Positions 23,220 to 35,610 are shown, counted from the stretch's first letter. The stretch: DNA of 64,000 bases from Pogostemon cablin (GCA_023678885.1 CM043005.1:2242814-2306813); one strand, 5' to 3'. A program made the numbers and translations. Notes: generated by a model from the sequence alone, not told the origin.

Positions 23220-24688
23220 AATTAATTCGGGCCCTAGAGCAACAAATAAGCACAAAATGAGCAGCAGATTAATTAATTAATTATACTCATTATCTATGGT
23301 CCATAATCTTAGCCCAAAACTAAATTAATTCCACTAAGCCCACTAGCACAAAATTAGTCCATTAATAAAATTAATTAATCATGTTTGGCCCATTACTCAC
23401 AATTAATTAAAACCAGGATTGGCCCAGTAGCCCATAACCATTTAATTAAAATTGGGCCTCACAGCCCAAAACCAAAATTAAATAAATGAGCAACCTTAAA
23501 TCCACAGCCCATTAGCATTTTAATTAAATATGGGCTGAACAGCCCATAACCAAACTAAAATTGAGCAGCCCACAAGCAAGAAATAGGCCCATCAGAGACC
23601 CATACGCTGCCCAAAACGCCCAAGCAACCCAAAATGAAGTAAAATTGGGCCCAAAGGGGGGCAGGTCAAACTCCAATTAAAGACAAGGCCCAGCATAAAA
23701 TTGGCCCAGCAGCTTATTAAGATGCCCTACGCTACAGCCCAAGTAGAACTTGGAGAACCCGCACGCAACTTCGACGCATACAGCTGGATCGCTGCCGCGC
23801 CGCTGTTGCATCTTCAAGCAGCTTGATCACCGTCGACTTGGTGCCGCTACTGCCGGAGGTTACACCGTCAGTCCACCAGAGTCGCTCTGTCAGCCGTCCA
23901 GAAAGGAGCCTCCAGCTAGCACTTCTGCCGTCAGCACTTCCCGCCGCCGCTGCTGCACCATCTCCGGAACTCCCAGCAGCGCCAGCCAGCAACGACATCA
24001 GCGCTGCCGCCATCTGGACGCCCGATCTCCCCGGCGCTGCGTCGATCTGCCGCAGCCCAATCCGCCGCCGCCATCTGGAAGCCCTTGTCCGGCGCTGCGT
24101 CGATCTGCCGCAGCCCAGTCCGCCGCCGCCATCTGGACGCCCTCGTCCGGCCGCACACCGCTGTGCTGAGCAATCGCAGCACCCGATGACATGCTGTCAT
24201 CTCCGCTGCCAGCGCTCTCCATCGTTTTTCTCCAGTCAGCAGCCATGGTCGTTGACGACGATCCAGCGGTGCACCGCGCATCGCCAACCCTGTTGTCACG
24301 CAGCCTCTTGTTGCCGTCGTCGTGGAGATATAAGCCAGCAACCAGACACCACCGTCAACAGTCGAGAGCCTCCAGCCATCGACTATCAACGTCGATTAGT
24401 CGCCCCCTTCTACTGGGTCGACTCTTTCATTCAAGCCCATTAACCGTGTGTTTGTTGTACAGCCAAATGAGATAGAATACAGATTGGTTTTCGAGCAGTG
24501 TGTGTGTTGTGTCCGGCATTAACAATCAACAACAATCACACAAGCAACAATATTACATAACCCATGAGATTATATCCAGATTAATTCACATAATCAAATA
24601 ATCCCAATCAAACATGCTATTAATCTGACCAGAAATGAAAATAGCACATAAACCCTTTAACGTGTCACGTTTTACCACGAAACCAACG
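23220..24688 (-). other. Cop1 untranslated leader: GCCCA-rich part and GC-rich repeat part
   Basis: From 23220 to about 23720 more than a dozen TGGGCY motifs (GCCCA on the plus strand) occur in AT-rich DNA. From about 23740 to 24420 the sequence turns strongly GC-rich, with a 58-bp tandem repeat (GGCGCTGCGTCGATCTGCCG units starting at 24033 and 24091). Overlapping frames on both strands are a by-product of the base composition. Cop2 lacks this GC-rich part. The origin is unknown and a captured segment is possible. Confidence 0.6.
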
Positions 24689-24701
24689 CTCTGATACCAA
24701 T
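24689..24701 (-). promoter_or_regulatory. Cop1 primer-binding site (initiator tRNA-Met)
   Basis: The plus strand reads GCTCTGATACCAA beside the LTR. Its complement TTGGTATCAGAGC is the standard priming site for plant copia elements. Confidence 0.93.
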
Positions 24702-25906
24702 TGTTGGGCAATTGGATCGTGCGGTTCAACGTGATCCGTTAGGATTAACAGGCAAACAAAATCAGCGGAAGCAATAAAATTATTTACCGTACTTCAGGGT
24801 TGATGTAGAGTCTGAATCGTTGCAGAAGAACCACCTCTAGATCTTCTGCTGTATATCCCAAGTCGAATCCTGCTGTTGTGTGGGCTACAATCCGCAGGAT
24901 TCTCTCAATCTATTCCTGTTCTCTCCTCTCAGTCAAATGAGGCTCTGACTCAGGTTTAACAGGAACTGAGATGACTTATATAGTTGGGCTACAGCAGGGA
25001 CCAGGAGGAGAAATTGGGCTGGGCCTCAATTGAATTTAATTAACCAAGCTTAGCCCAAAGCTTTTAATTAAATCCAATAATAATAATATAGTCCACTAAA
25101 ATATTATTATTGCACTACCCGTCCAATCCCAAATTATGTTCTGGGCTCCTTCTTATTATGAGCCCGAAAGTCTCCCCATGTTTAAGATATACAATGCCCA
25201 TTAATCAATTAAGTTACTGACAACTCAAATTAATTAATATCTCATCCGAGAGTAGTACCACTCAACCTTATTATCATGCCGGAAATTAATCCACTTGCAA
25301 GATTTACATGATAAACCTTATGAGCTCCTCAAGGGGACATCATCAACCTATGACGGACATGGATTCCTTCTACAATCAACAGCACACCATAGATACAGCA
25401 CTACTTCCCAACTCACCGAGTTTGTTGATTTAATACTTATAAATCTCACCCATTGATGAATCAAAGAAATACATACTGCCCTACGTGTCGAGGTTATTGT
25501 ATAGGGATTAAGAGCACGAACTTCCATAATAACAGAGATCAAGTTCTTCTATAAGTCAGTATAAGTCGAACGATCTCAGGCGGTCCTACTCAATACACAC
25601 AAGTGCACTAATGTGATTCTATAGCCAAGACAAGCTAATACCAAACCACACTACAACCATACCGATAGAGAGTCCCCGTCTATCTCAGTTGTGAGCATCT
25701 GTTTATACTTTATAAGGAAACCGATAATATGATCTTCCGCGTGTTGTCGCACAACATATTATCTACAGTATAAAGTAAATGGACTATTGCATCATGCATA
25801 TAAAATAAATTATAAGATGCAATCATATGATCAATGATTCTCATTTCAAATATATTGTTATAACATTGTTCATACTAAAGCTAGACTTTTAGTATACAAT
25901 CCAACA
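24702..25906 (-). repeat. Cop1 5' LTR
   Basis: 1205 bp, same length as the partner LTR, with two substitutions relative to it. It is followed by the GTTCT target duplication and the resumed transposase frame. Confidence 0.97.
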
Positions 25907-27390
25907 GTTCTTGCGCATAGTTGACGCACTGGAGTCCCATGATGAGTATTTTCAGTGTAGGGTAGATGCAGCTGGGAAAAAAGGGTTCTCTTCACTACAA
26001 AAGTGCACGGTAGCCATTCGCCAATTGGCATATGGTGGACCTGCAGACCATTGGGATGAGTATCTACGTGTTCCCGAAATAACCGCTGTAGAATGTCTCT
26101 TTAAATTTTATCGGTGTGTGATCGAACTTTTTGGAGGATACTACTTGAGAAAGCCTAATTCCTTGGATTGCCAAAAATTGTTACAAATGCACGAAGAAAG
26201 ACACGAATTTCCTGGAATGTTGGGGAGCCTTGATTGCATGCATTGGGAATGGAGGAACTGTCCGACAGCTTGGAAAGGCCAATTCACCCGCGGCGACCAT
26301 GACGTTCCAACAATCATGCTCGAAGCGGTTGCCTCTGCAGATTTATGGATATGGCATGCCTACTTTGGAGTAGCAGAATCCAACAACGACATAAATGTGC
26401 TCAACCAATCTCCGTTATTTACGGATACTCTGCAAGGACGCGCTCCATCTGTTAATTTCACAATCAATGGTAAGCAATATAATCAAGGATACTATCTTAC
26501 TGATGGAATTTATCCAGAATGGGCTGCTTTTTTGAAAAGCTTTTCATGTCCCCAAGATCCAAAGAGGCAGCATTTCAAACGAGTGCAAGAGGCTGCTAGG
26601 AAGGATGTCGAACGAGCCTTTGGAGTGCTTCAAGCTCGTTGGACAATGGTTAGCGGTCCAACTCGTTTTTGGTACAAGAATAACTTGAAGGATATAATGT
26701 TAACTTGCATTATATTGCACAACATGATAATTGAGAATGAAGGAAATGCAGCGATCGATTGGTCCGACGATCCAAATATGGCCATTTCGCCTCCACAAGT
26801 AAGTCAAGGATCAACTGGATCATTCAATGACTACGTCAGGAGAGGTGTTCAACTACGAGATAAGCAGAAACATCTCCAGCTTCGACAAGATTTAATTGAG
26901 CATATTTGGACCCAATCCGGAGAATAATTATCTACACATTAAATTGGTCGGATCGAAATTTACTTTGTTGCTTTTGAAAGTTTTACTTTTATATTTTAAT
27001 GTGTGTTTTTTTTATTTGTGTTTTTATGTTTTATGTAATTCAAAAGAATAAACAATATATTTTTTTATTTTTATAAAATATAAATAATTGAAATATATAA
27101 TTATTTATAATTTAATTGGAAATTAGATAGAAAAAGTTGATAAATTAAATGAGAATAAAATGAAATTGGTGTGGGTCCTACCAAAAAACCTGCCTTTTAG
27201 TTTTATTGTTGGGGAGGAGTTTTGTTTTTGAGGTAGGAGTATTTTGCTTTTGAGGTGGCGCTGACGTGACAGGCAAAAAACCTGCTTTTTTGTTTTATCA
27301 TTGAGGAGGGCCTTAGGGTAATGCCTCCGTGTCAAGTTTTTAAGTTGCATTAAATGGTGGTCACTGATAACACTACATCTCCAGGCTTTA

Positions 27391-27494
27391 TATTTCTTTT
27401 CTTGACACTTCTCATGACCTACATTCCAGGCCCGATGATCTTTGTGAACTGTTTGGAAAATTTTGTCCACTAAAGGACATTTGCCTATTACATT
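27391..27494 (+). pseudogene. SR splicing factor (SCL30-like) RRM exon fragment
   Basis: The frame reads SHDLHSRPDDLCELFGKF followed by CPLKDICL and then a plausible donor (TTGG|GTGAGT). It matches the first half of the RNA-recognition motif of plant SC35-like SR proteins (consensus RxDDLRxxFGxFGPLKDIYLP). Conserved residues of the RNP2/RNP1 region are partly lost and the neighbouring exons were not found. It starts right after the Harbinger. Confidence 0.55.
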
Positions 27495-28111
27495 GGGTGA
27501 GTAGCTTCTGTTTATCAACCTCTCTTCTATGACAATGATAAACTAAGTAAAGAAAATAATTTCAATTGTTGTTTATCGTATCATGTAACAAATTGACATG
27601 TATAATCTCCTTATTTTTTGGCAATTGCTTTATGAAAATTTTCTTTTTACTTATTGGCAAGTGTTCCAAAGCAAGAATGATATAGTTAGAAGTAAATATC
27701 ATCTTATTGAACATGTAGATTGTAGTGGAGTTGAGTGTAAGTACGACGATGAAGTCTGAAGGGTTTTAGTCTTTACTTGCTCTCACAAGTTAAGTGAACG
27801 ATGATATTTTGAATCTATTAAAAAATGAGCTTTCAGAAGCTATAAGTTCAATCATAGCAAGCTGCTTAACAGTAAATGCTTTGCATCGTTTTTAAATGAA
27901 ATCTATTAATGGTATTTCTTAAAGAAATATGAGCAAGAAAACACAGCCTTGCTATTTTATTCCAAAGAGGTCATTGTCATTGATGAGAATCACGAAATTT
28001 CTATGAATTTTTCCTTTTGGGAAACAAAAGATTACTGGTTTTTCTCTTCTGATTTGAATTCCCATTTTCGTATAAAATGCAGAAATAGAAGCGACGAAAT
28101 AATAGATAAAA

Positions 28112-28430
28112 ATGCCGCTAGGACTAACATTGGGTATTAGGAGGGTATTCTGGAGAAAGCGGGCTTCGTTTCATGATATTCTGACATCGAAGGGAACTGT
28201 GAAAGGTTATTACAAAGAGAAAAATTGCAAACCAATTGGTTTCCACATTTGCAAAGGTGAGCACCTGATATTCTCGGTTTGACAATATTAAAGGTTCATC
28301 AAAATGAAGTTTACAATTAATCGCAGCTTAACATAATATTTGTCAGTAGTTGGTTATGTAGTTCAGCATGCCAGAAGTATGTTATACCTGATTTAACTGT
28401 CTTCAAAGTAGGTTATGGATGCAATCTCTT
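28112..28430 (+). pseudogene. Mitochondrial ribosomal protein mL41 (MRPL27 family) pseudogene
   Basis: Exon 1 (28112-28256) starts at ATG with MPLGLTLGIRRVFWRKRAS and continues DILTSKGTVKGYYKEKNCKP and IGFHICK. This matches the N-terminus of plant mL41, whose normal form is KGKNCKPTGFHTRKGGY. A donor GTGAGC follows. Exon 2, from about 28349, carries GYVVQ and then, one frame over, KYVIPDLTVFK, the family's LPNYVVPDLTxFK. The frameshift and missing residues indicate a pseudogene. It codes for a small large-subunit protein of mitoribosomes. Confidence 0.75.
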
Positions 28431-28735
28431 CCAATATGCTAAAATACAGATTGTAGGTTATGGCTTTAAGGAGAGGTTCATTTTTCTGAATCATTTAGCT
28501 ATTAGGTTCCTCTACCTCGACTATTAGTAGTTGATTTGATATTGGCGACTAATTAAATCTCAAATACAGAATTTCATCCACTTCAAAAGTGGCTTGACAG
28601 TTTATAAATAGATAATATATATGTATACAATGTTCTATGTTTACTTACTAAACTATTGATTTTGAAAGGAAGTTGCAATAATAACCTGAGCATGTTCCGT
28701 TTACATGATAACACAGTAATTTTATATTCATGTAT

Positions 28736-28913
28736 GGTGTACCCACCATTAGGGGTCCCACTGCCCCTGCCGAGATGGCTTACTGTTTAACTTGTGCTTG
28801 CAAATGGCCAAATCCATGCCAAAGATAGGATTCGAACCCTCACCCTGCAGCAATCAAGCTCAGTTGGAATGTCTGTTCACCCTCCCCTCTTTCACTTGAG
28901 CTATGTCCTGGGG
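28736..28913 (-). mobile_element. tRNA-derived SINE
   Basis: The 178-bp unit is flanked by 14-bp perfect duplications TTATATTCATGTAT (28722-28735 and 28914-28927). On the minus strand it begins CCCCAGGACATAGCTCAAGTG, with an A-box-like TAGCTCAAGTG near its 5' end, followed by the B-box GGGTTCGAATCC. Both are internal RNA polymerase III promoter parts. It has no evident poly(A) tail and ends GGTGGGTACACC. Confidence 0.9.
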
Positions 28914-28927
28914 TTATATTCATGTAT

Positions 28928-29807
28928 AATAATACTCCAGTATATTATAACTCTATAAAGAAGAGTAACTCGACATTTCAAAAATTAACGTTAAAAGAGT
29001 AATACTTTTTCTAAGTGACTAATATTATATATTAATACATTAAAATATTTATCTTTTACAAACTAAACACTCAATTATAAATAGGTTGAAATTTTAAATA
29101 GTTTGCAAAAATAAAAATTTCAACTTGACTATAATACCATCTCAATTTAAAGTGTCAGCTAAAGCATGCCACTCATTTTGAGTTGGAAAATCATTGTAAG
29201 TTTTATGATTAATTTTTCTTTTTTACTTTTAATTTAAGACATAATATAACTTAATAGCAACGTGCAACGAACGTAAAATCTAGTCAATAAAAATATATCC
29301 AACTTATTATTGTTATTATTATTCATATATATCTTTAAATTAAACACCATCTTTAATCATACTTTTTATTGATTAGGAATAGATTTTTTTATTTTTTATT
29401 TTAATATCACATATAATCCTTCTATTTTTTATTATTAAATTACTAATGTATATCTTTATATTTAGAATTAAAAATTAAACTTTAAAATTAGATAAATAAA
29501 CTAATTAATAAAATATATTTTTAAAAATTTTGAGTATATCCTCATTATTAAATTATAATAGGCATTTAATATTAGATTTTTTAATTAATATAATGGATAA
29601 TCAGATTACACGAATTTTGAAAAAAAAATTCCTATCCAAAAGGAGATTTAGTCATTCACGGAAGAGATCATCATTGATGTCCTATAAGTTTATGAATATC
29701 AATTCCAAATATCCATCGTTGTAGTAAAATCAAGTAATAGTTACGTATTGCATTACATAGACAAACAAAAACTAAAATAAATAAATTAACTTAAGGCAAA
29801 AACTTCT
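28928..29807. other. AT-rich DNA, no gene seen
   Basis: No frame with family resemblance was found. The sequence is strongly AT-biased with short direct repeats; nothing further can be supported. Confidence 0.5.
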
Positions 29808-30190
29808 GTGCACCCGGGCGCACGGACCACATTCCGTGCGCCTTTAGAATTTTGTGTTAAATTTTGTATATCCTTTAGTATAAAGATGTGTACCTTTTAT
29901 TTTCTAAAGAAAATTATTGTGTGTATCTAGGGGCATGGACAACACTCTGTGGGCCTTTAGAATTTTGTGTTAAATTGTATACCCTTTAGTATAAAAATAT
30001 GTACCCTTTATTTTCTGAAGAAAAATATATATTAATGAAAAGTGTATACCCTTTAGAACAAAATGGTGTGCCTTTTATTAATTAAAGTGTATACCCTTTA
30101 GACCAAAGCAATGTACCTTTACCCATAATATTAAATTTCTAAAGGCGCACAGAATGTGTTCCCGTATGCACGAGCGCACGCAAACCTCAC
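29808..30190. mobile_element. MITE with GTGCACCCGGGCGCAC ends
   Basis: The left part CACCCGGGCGCACGGACC..CATTCCGTGCGCCTTTAG recurs inverted on the right (CTAAAGGCGCACAGAATGTG..CGAGCGCACG). The interior has repeated TGTACCCTTTATTTT and GTATACCCTTTAGAACAAAA blocks. Related copies are at 35815-36168 (ends) and 41515-41730 (interior). Superfamily unassigned. Confidence 0.65.
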
Positions 30191-31409
<1,219 letters not shown>

Positions 31410-31679
31410 TTTATATATAATATTCTTTTAAATATTCATAAATTTAAAATGAATTTATTAATTTTTTTTTATTTAATTTTATTAGTTTCATATTAAATAA
31501 ACAACTAAAGAAAACAAATTTTATAATTCATATGTCTTAATTGAATAATTAAGAAATATGTAAATAAATATTAACAAACTCAATTTTAATATTATTTGAT
31601 ATGAAATAATAATTTAACTTAAAAAACTTTAGCTTTTGATTCTATACATGAATTAGTTTTCAACCTCTTATATTCTCTA

Positions 31680-31930
31680 GAGGTAAATCGATTCAATAGT
31701 ACTTGAATAGTTGATCCTCTTTCACTTGAAGAATACTTGAATCAATACTTTAGAAGTAGATTTTAAAGAATACTTGAATCAAATTCTTGAATCGGTCCTC
31801 TTACTCTTGAAAAATAATTTTTAAGATGTAAATCTATTCAAGAATACTTGAATCGATTCTCTTCCTCTTGAAAAATCGATTATTAAGAGGTAAATCGATT
31901 CAAGAATACTTGTATCAATTTTTTAAAGGT
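31680..31930. repeat. Imperfect repeats of GAATACTTGAATCGATTC
   Basis: Five or so diverged copies of a motif containing AAGAATACTTGAATC, alternating with CTCTTGAAAAAT, occur within 250 bp. No protein frame is supported. Confidence 0.6.
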
Positions 31931-32101
31931 AGATTGAATCTCTACTTAATTTGCTCTATCGAAATAAATTTTGTACATTATTTAAAAAAGAAAATATTAA
32001 ATAAGGAAGTTAATTAAAAGTAAATAAAGAAATTATTAAAAAAGTATTAAAAATTCAAAAAATTGAGAAAATTATACGTCACATTGGAGCGCTGTGGAGA
32101 C

Positions 32102-32612
<511 letters not shown>

Positions 32613-32679
<67 letters not shown>
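32613..32679. repeat. (AT)n microsatellite
   Basis: About 67 bp of AT dinucleotides immediately beyond the CACTA-like right end. Confidence 0.97.
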
Positions 32680-32680
<1 letters not shown>

Positions 32681-33182
32681 GCTAAAATAGTTGGAGCAAG
32701 AATTTTTCATGTAGTCATGTTTCTTTCTTTAGCAGTTTTTCTTTTTTCAAATTTATTTTTAATCGATAAATGTATTTTATGGTAAAATGTAACTTTTTAA
32801 TAAATTATATTTTTATTCTGAGTAAATATTAATAATGAAATAAAATCTATTTTTATGATAAAAGTAATACTTTTAGTTCTTAATAAATAAGATTTAAATT
32901 TAATTATTTACTGACAAATCTATTGATTTCATATAATATAAACAAAATTTCAACTTATATAGGATAATTTGATTTTTTGTATTTTATTAAATTTAATTCA
33001 ATGTGAATAAGTTGATAATTGTGGATCAAATGTACTTTTTTTAAGTATAGGGTGGTCGTTTACTTTTTGCATGTGGATTAAGGAGTATTATTATTTTATG
33101 TGTATTGGATAGTTGTATCAGATGGATGTGATGGTTAGTAGGGAAAATGAGAACCTTTGAATGAGACGTCCAATATAGTAAA

Positions 33183-33912
33183 GGCGGCGCTATTGCCACC
33201 CGAAGCATTACTAAGGGCACACTAAATTTAAATTTTCTTTTAGTGAAAAAACTATTTTAACCTCATCCCTAAATTTAATACTCACACCCTTTGTAAGGCT
33301 AAAAACTGAGAAAACAAAAAATTCAGAATTCATAGACAAGAAGCTTTTAATTTTCTCTTTAGATTGTTCTTCTGATCATTTGTGGCTATGTTCTACTTCA
33401 CACAAAAACTATTCTAACCTATTAGATCATCAGTATAGTACAATTACACAAGTCCCAGGATTTGAAAGAAAATATTTTCTAAAAAATTTTTGGGCAGAAC
33501 TTCTGTTTGAAAACTCAAAATTAATTGGTGGAATTTCAATTGAATTTGAATGGAAATCAACGTCATTCAAGGAAATGGTAATTGAGTAAAGGTTAAATTA
33601 ATTTTTTAATTCACAAATTTTATTTTATCGGAATGAGATGGAACCATATGCAGGAGAATATTTGGTTTCATTCGTCACAGATCAAAATTTGAATAAAATT
33701 GTAATATCCCTTTTGATCCATTTACTAAACCTCTTCATCTCTTCCATTAGTAAAATCAACTTGGCAGCTTTCAAGAATTCATGGCAATGGCATCCGGCGA
33801 TTGCAAGAGTTAGGGTATAAATTTAGGGTAGGGTTATGATAGTATTTTCACTATCATTTTTTTTTTAATACAGGTGCCCTCAGTAATATTTCGGGTGGCA
33901 ATAGCGCCACCC
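33183..33912. mobile_element. MULE-like element with TIR GGCGCTATTGCCACCCGAA
   Basis: The left end GGCGGCGCTATTGCCACC and right end (complement of GGTGGCAATAGCGCCACC) form an inverted repeat of about 35 bp, including CGAA..ATTACT.AGGGCAC. Flanks TATAGTAAA and TATTGTAAA look like a 9-bp duplication with one change, which suits Mutator-like elements. The element lies inside an older Stowaway-like MITE, whose right end GATGGAGGGAGTA is at 33940-33954. It carries a host-gene-like fragment. Confidence 0.65.
33362..33589 (+). pseudogene. Possible TIR-NBS-LRR C-terminal (C-JID-like) fragment
   Basis: The frame upstream of and through 33380 reads FSLDCSSDHLWLCSTSHKN, then GISIEFEWKSTSF and a stop. 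The SDHLWL motif is typical of the post-LRR jelly-roll (C-JID) domain of plant TIR-type resistance proteins. The similarity is short, so the call is tentative. Its position between MULE-like termini suggests a captured fragment. Confidence 0.35.
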
Positions 33913-34139
33913 TATTGTAAAATGGGGACCTTTTTGGCGAGATGGAGGGAGTATAAATTTTTTGAAAATTTAATAGATTACATGTAAAAAATTTTATAAT
34001 GTAAATTTACAAAAATTAGTATCATAATTTATAATAGGGTCACTTACTATTAGATACATAAAATAATGTATAATTGCTATAAACTACATGACTCAAAGCA
34101 CTAATACTAATAGCTACACAATTATGATTGTGATACCAT

Positions 34140-34480
34140 AAATACCCCTATGTGTTTGCACAAATTTGTTTTGCCCAATTTGGTTTGCACAATTTTGTTT
34201 TGCACAATTTTGTTTTTGCACATTTTAAGTTGCGGTGGAAATCCGGCAGCCAGCGGCGGAGGTCAGGCGGTGTTCCGACGACCAAGCGGCGGTGGGTGGG
34301 TGAGGGGTAAGATTTGTGTTGCACATTTTTGATTAAATTGTGCAAAATTATTTTTTTCATATTTCTTAATTTAAGTCGTTTTTTACACATATTCCGAGTC
34401 CACATCGAAAATTGTGCAAAATTGATTTTTGCAGGTTTTGCACATTTCTTAACCCAAGTAAATCTTTTGCATAATTTTCT
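34140..34480. repeat. Repeats of TTTGCACAATTTTG with a GC-rich core
   Basis: Several copies of TTTTGCACAATTTTGTTT at 34155-34225, and again from 34310 onward, surround a 100-bp GC-rich piece (34230-34310). No gene is recognised. Confidence 0.5.
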
Positions 34481-35019
34481 ATATGGGTCAATATACGTGT
34501 AAATTAAAATAAAATTTAAGATGTTAAATTAAGAAATTCCAACAGTACTAAAAAATAAAAATCCTTGACTAAGGATTAATTCCATGGACCATGAGTTTCA
34601 GACTCTGTATGGTGTAGATATGGTCCAAAATAGAGTTGAGCCAATCTTTGCATCAAGAGTCATGGTAGATCAATACAATTAAATGCAAACTGAAATCAAC
34701 ATTCACCATGGACAGAGGAAGTGGAACATGGCATTACATATGAAAAATCGTAAATAAAAATTATGCAAACTAAGCATGTGGGTTCAAACAAGTCTTTTCA
34801 TGAGGAGTTTGCATAATATAACCTGAAAGTGCAAGCAAACATTGGGTAAATCAATTACGTTATTTAAATACCATTTTTAGAAATTAAAAATAACATGAAT
34901 ATACCTTGGTGCAGACAATTAATATTAACTGCCTTAATTTGTCTTCAACACCTAAACGCCTTTCAAGTAGACTTGTTTTACAGAAGCAATTGAGAGAAAT
35001 AAGTGGTAATTCAAGGTCG

Positions 35020-35225
35020 AAAGGTCATGTTGAGAATTACATAGATTGGAGTGAAAGGATGAGAGAAGATCTGACGGCAGAAGGGTTGTGGATGTGTGTG
35101 GAAAGGGGCTACAAAAAACCCAAGGAAAGACAAGAGATGAGTGATGCAAAAATGGAGACTGGAGCAACAAATGGTGAACAATGCAAAATAACTGAACACT
35201 TCCGATTTACTGACGACGGCAGATA
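35020..35225 (+). pseudogene. Copia gag-like fragment
   Basis: The frame shows VENYIDWSERMREDLTAEGL followed by WMCVERGYKKPKERQEMSDA. This is the spacing of the plant copia gag N-terminal block (NYxxWSxRMxxxLxxxxLWxxVExGYxxP). Only about 60 residues are recognisable and no protease or pol follows. Confidence 0.5.
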
Positions 35226-35314
35226 AAAAGATGGTGATTCTCGTCGCGCCGGCAGCGGAACTCGGCGAGGATGAGGACGGGATAGGAGAAATGACGAACG
35301 GCAAGACGACAATG

Positions 35315-35610
35315 ATGCGGCAAATCTACCGACGTGACTGGCGGCTCGTCGCGACGGTGACGGACTCCGACAGCAATTATGGCGTGGAGTGGCGTGACAT
35401 GGCAGATCTACCGACGGCTGTTGGTCGCGACGGCTGTGGCTGCTGGTCGAGATGGCAACGAACTACGAGGCGTGGCAGATCTACCGACTGCGGTGGCGGC
35501 TGGTCGCGACGGCGACGAACTCCGAGGCGTGTCAGATCTACCGACGGCGACTTACTCTAACAGCAATTGTGGCGTGGTGTTATTTGGCAGGTCTACCGAC
35601 GACGGCGGGG
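35315..35610. repeat. GC-rich tandem repeat with CAGATCTACCGACGGC
   Basis: Five copies of a unit containing AGATCTACCGAC and GGTCGCGACGGC start near 35321, 35403, 35476, 35533 and 35588, shortening from about 82 to 55 bp. It follows the gag-like fragment. Open frames here follow from the repeat and were not recognised as a protein family. Confidence 0.7.

Larger units (their letters stand above)
17801..25906 (-). mobile_element. Cop1: young Ty1/copia retrotransposon with decayed pol
   Basis: Two 1205-bp LTRs (17801-19005 and 24702-25906) bound it, flanked by the 5-bp duplication GTTCT (17796-17800 and 25907-25911). The primer-binding site lies at 24689-24701 and the polypurine tract at 19006-19020, showing minus-strand orientation. 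By direct reading the LTRs differ at only two positions, so insertion is recent. The interior keeps copia RT and RNase H traces but no long open frame, so it looks non-autonomous. Confidence 0.95.
17527..26927 (+). pseudogene. Harbinger DDE transposase split by copia element Cop1
   Basis: The 5' part (17527-17800) begins MSSSSSSENDSFLEYIF and breaks after RMSRELF. The frame resumes at 25912 (RIVDALESHDEYFQ) and stays open to the stop at 26925-26927. Without the insertion and one GTTCT duplication the frame is continuous, 428 residues plus stop. The DDE triad is visible: first Asp in GSLDCMHW, second in ESNNDINVL, Glu in DVERAFGVLQARW. A standard C-terminal ILHNMIIENE follows. The transposase was therefore probably intact until Cop1 landed. 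Start choice: first ATG before the Ser-rich stretch. Confidence 0.92.
15434..27312 (+). mobile_element. PIF/Harbinger DNA transposon with a copia element inserted
   Basis: The left end GGCCCTCCCCAATG and right end CATTGAGGAGGGCC are inverted repeats. The element is flanked by TTA on both sides (15431-15433 and 27313-27315), the 3-bp target of this superfamily. It encodes both expected proteins on the plus strand: a trihelix/Myb-like protein (15991-17189) and the DDE transposase (17527-26927). Without the 8.1-kb copia insertion it is about 3.8 kb. Subterminal AAAAAACCT repeats are present at both ends. Confidence 0.93.

Noticed and set aside
23732..24475. Several overlapping GC-rich frames on both strands in the Cop1 leader
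   Set aside because: High GC removes stop codons in all frames, and the 58-bp repeat is not a whole number of codons (58 = 19x3+1); no family similarity.
27123..27518. 131-codon minus-strand frame
   Set aside because: It crosses the Harbinger right terminus and is antisense to the SR-protein-like exon; no family similarity.
34148..34405. Minus-strand frame with KLCKTKLCKPNWAK repeats
   Set aside because: It is produced by the TTTGCACAATTTTG repeat.
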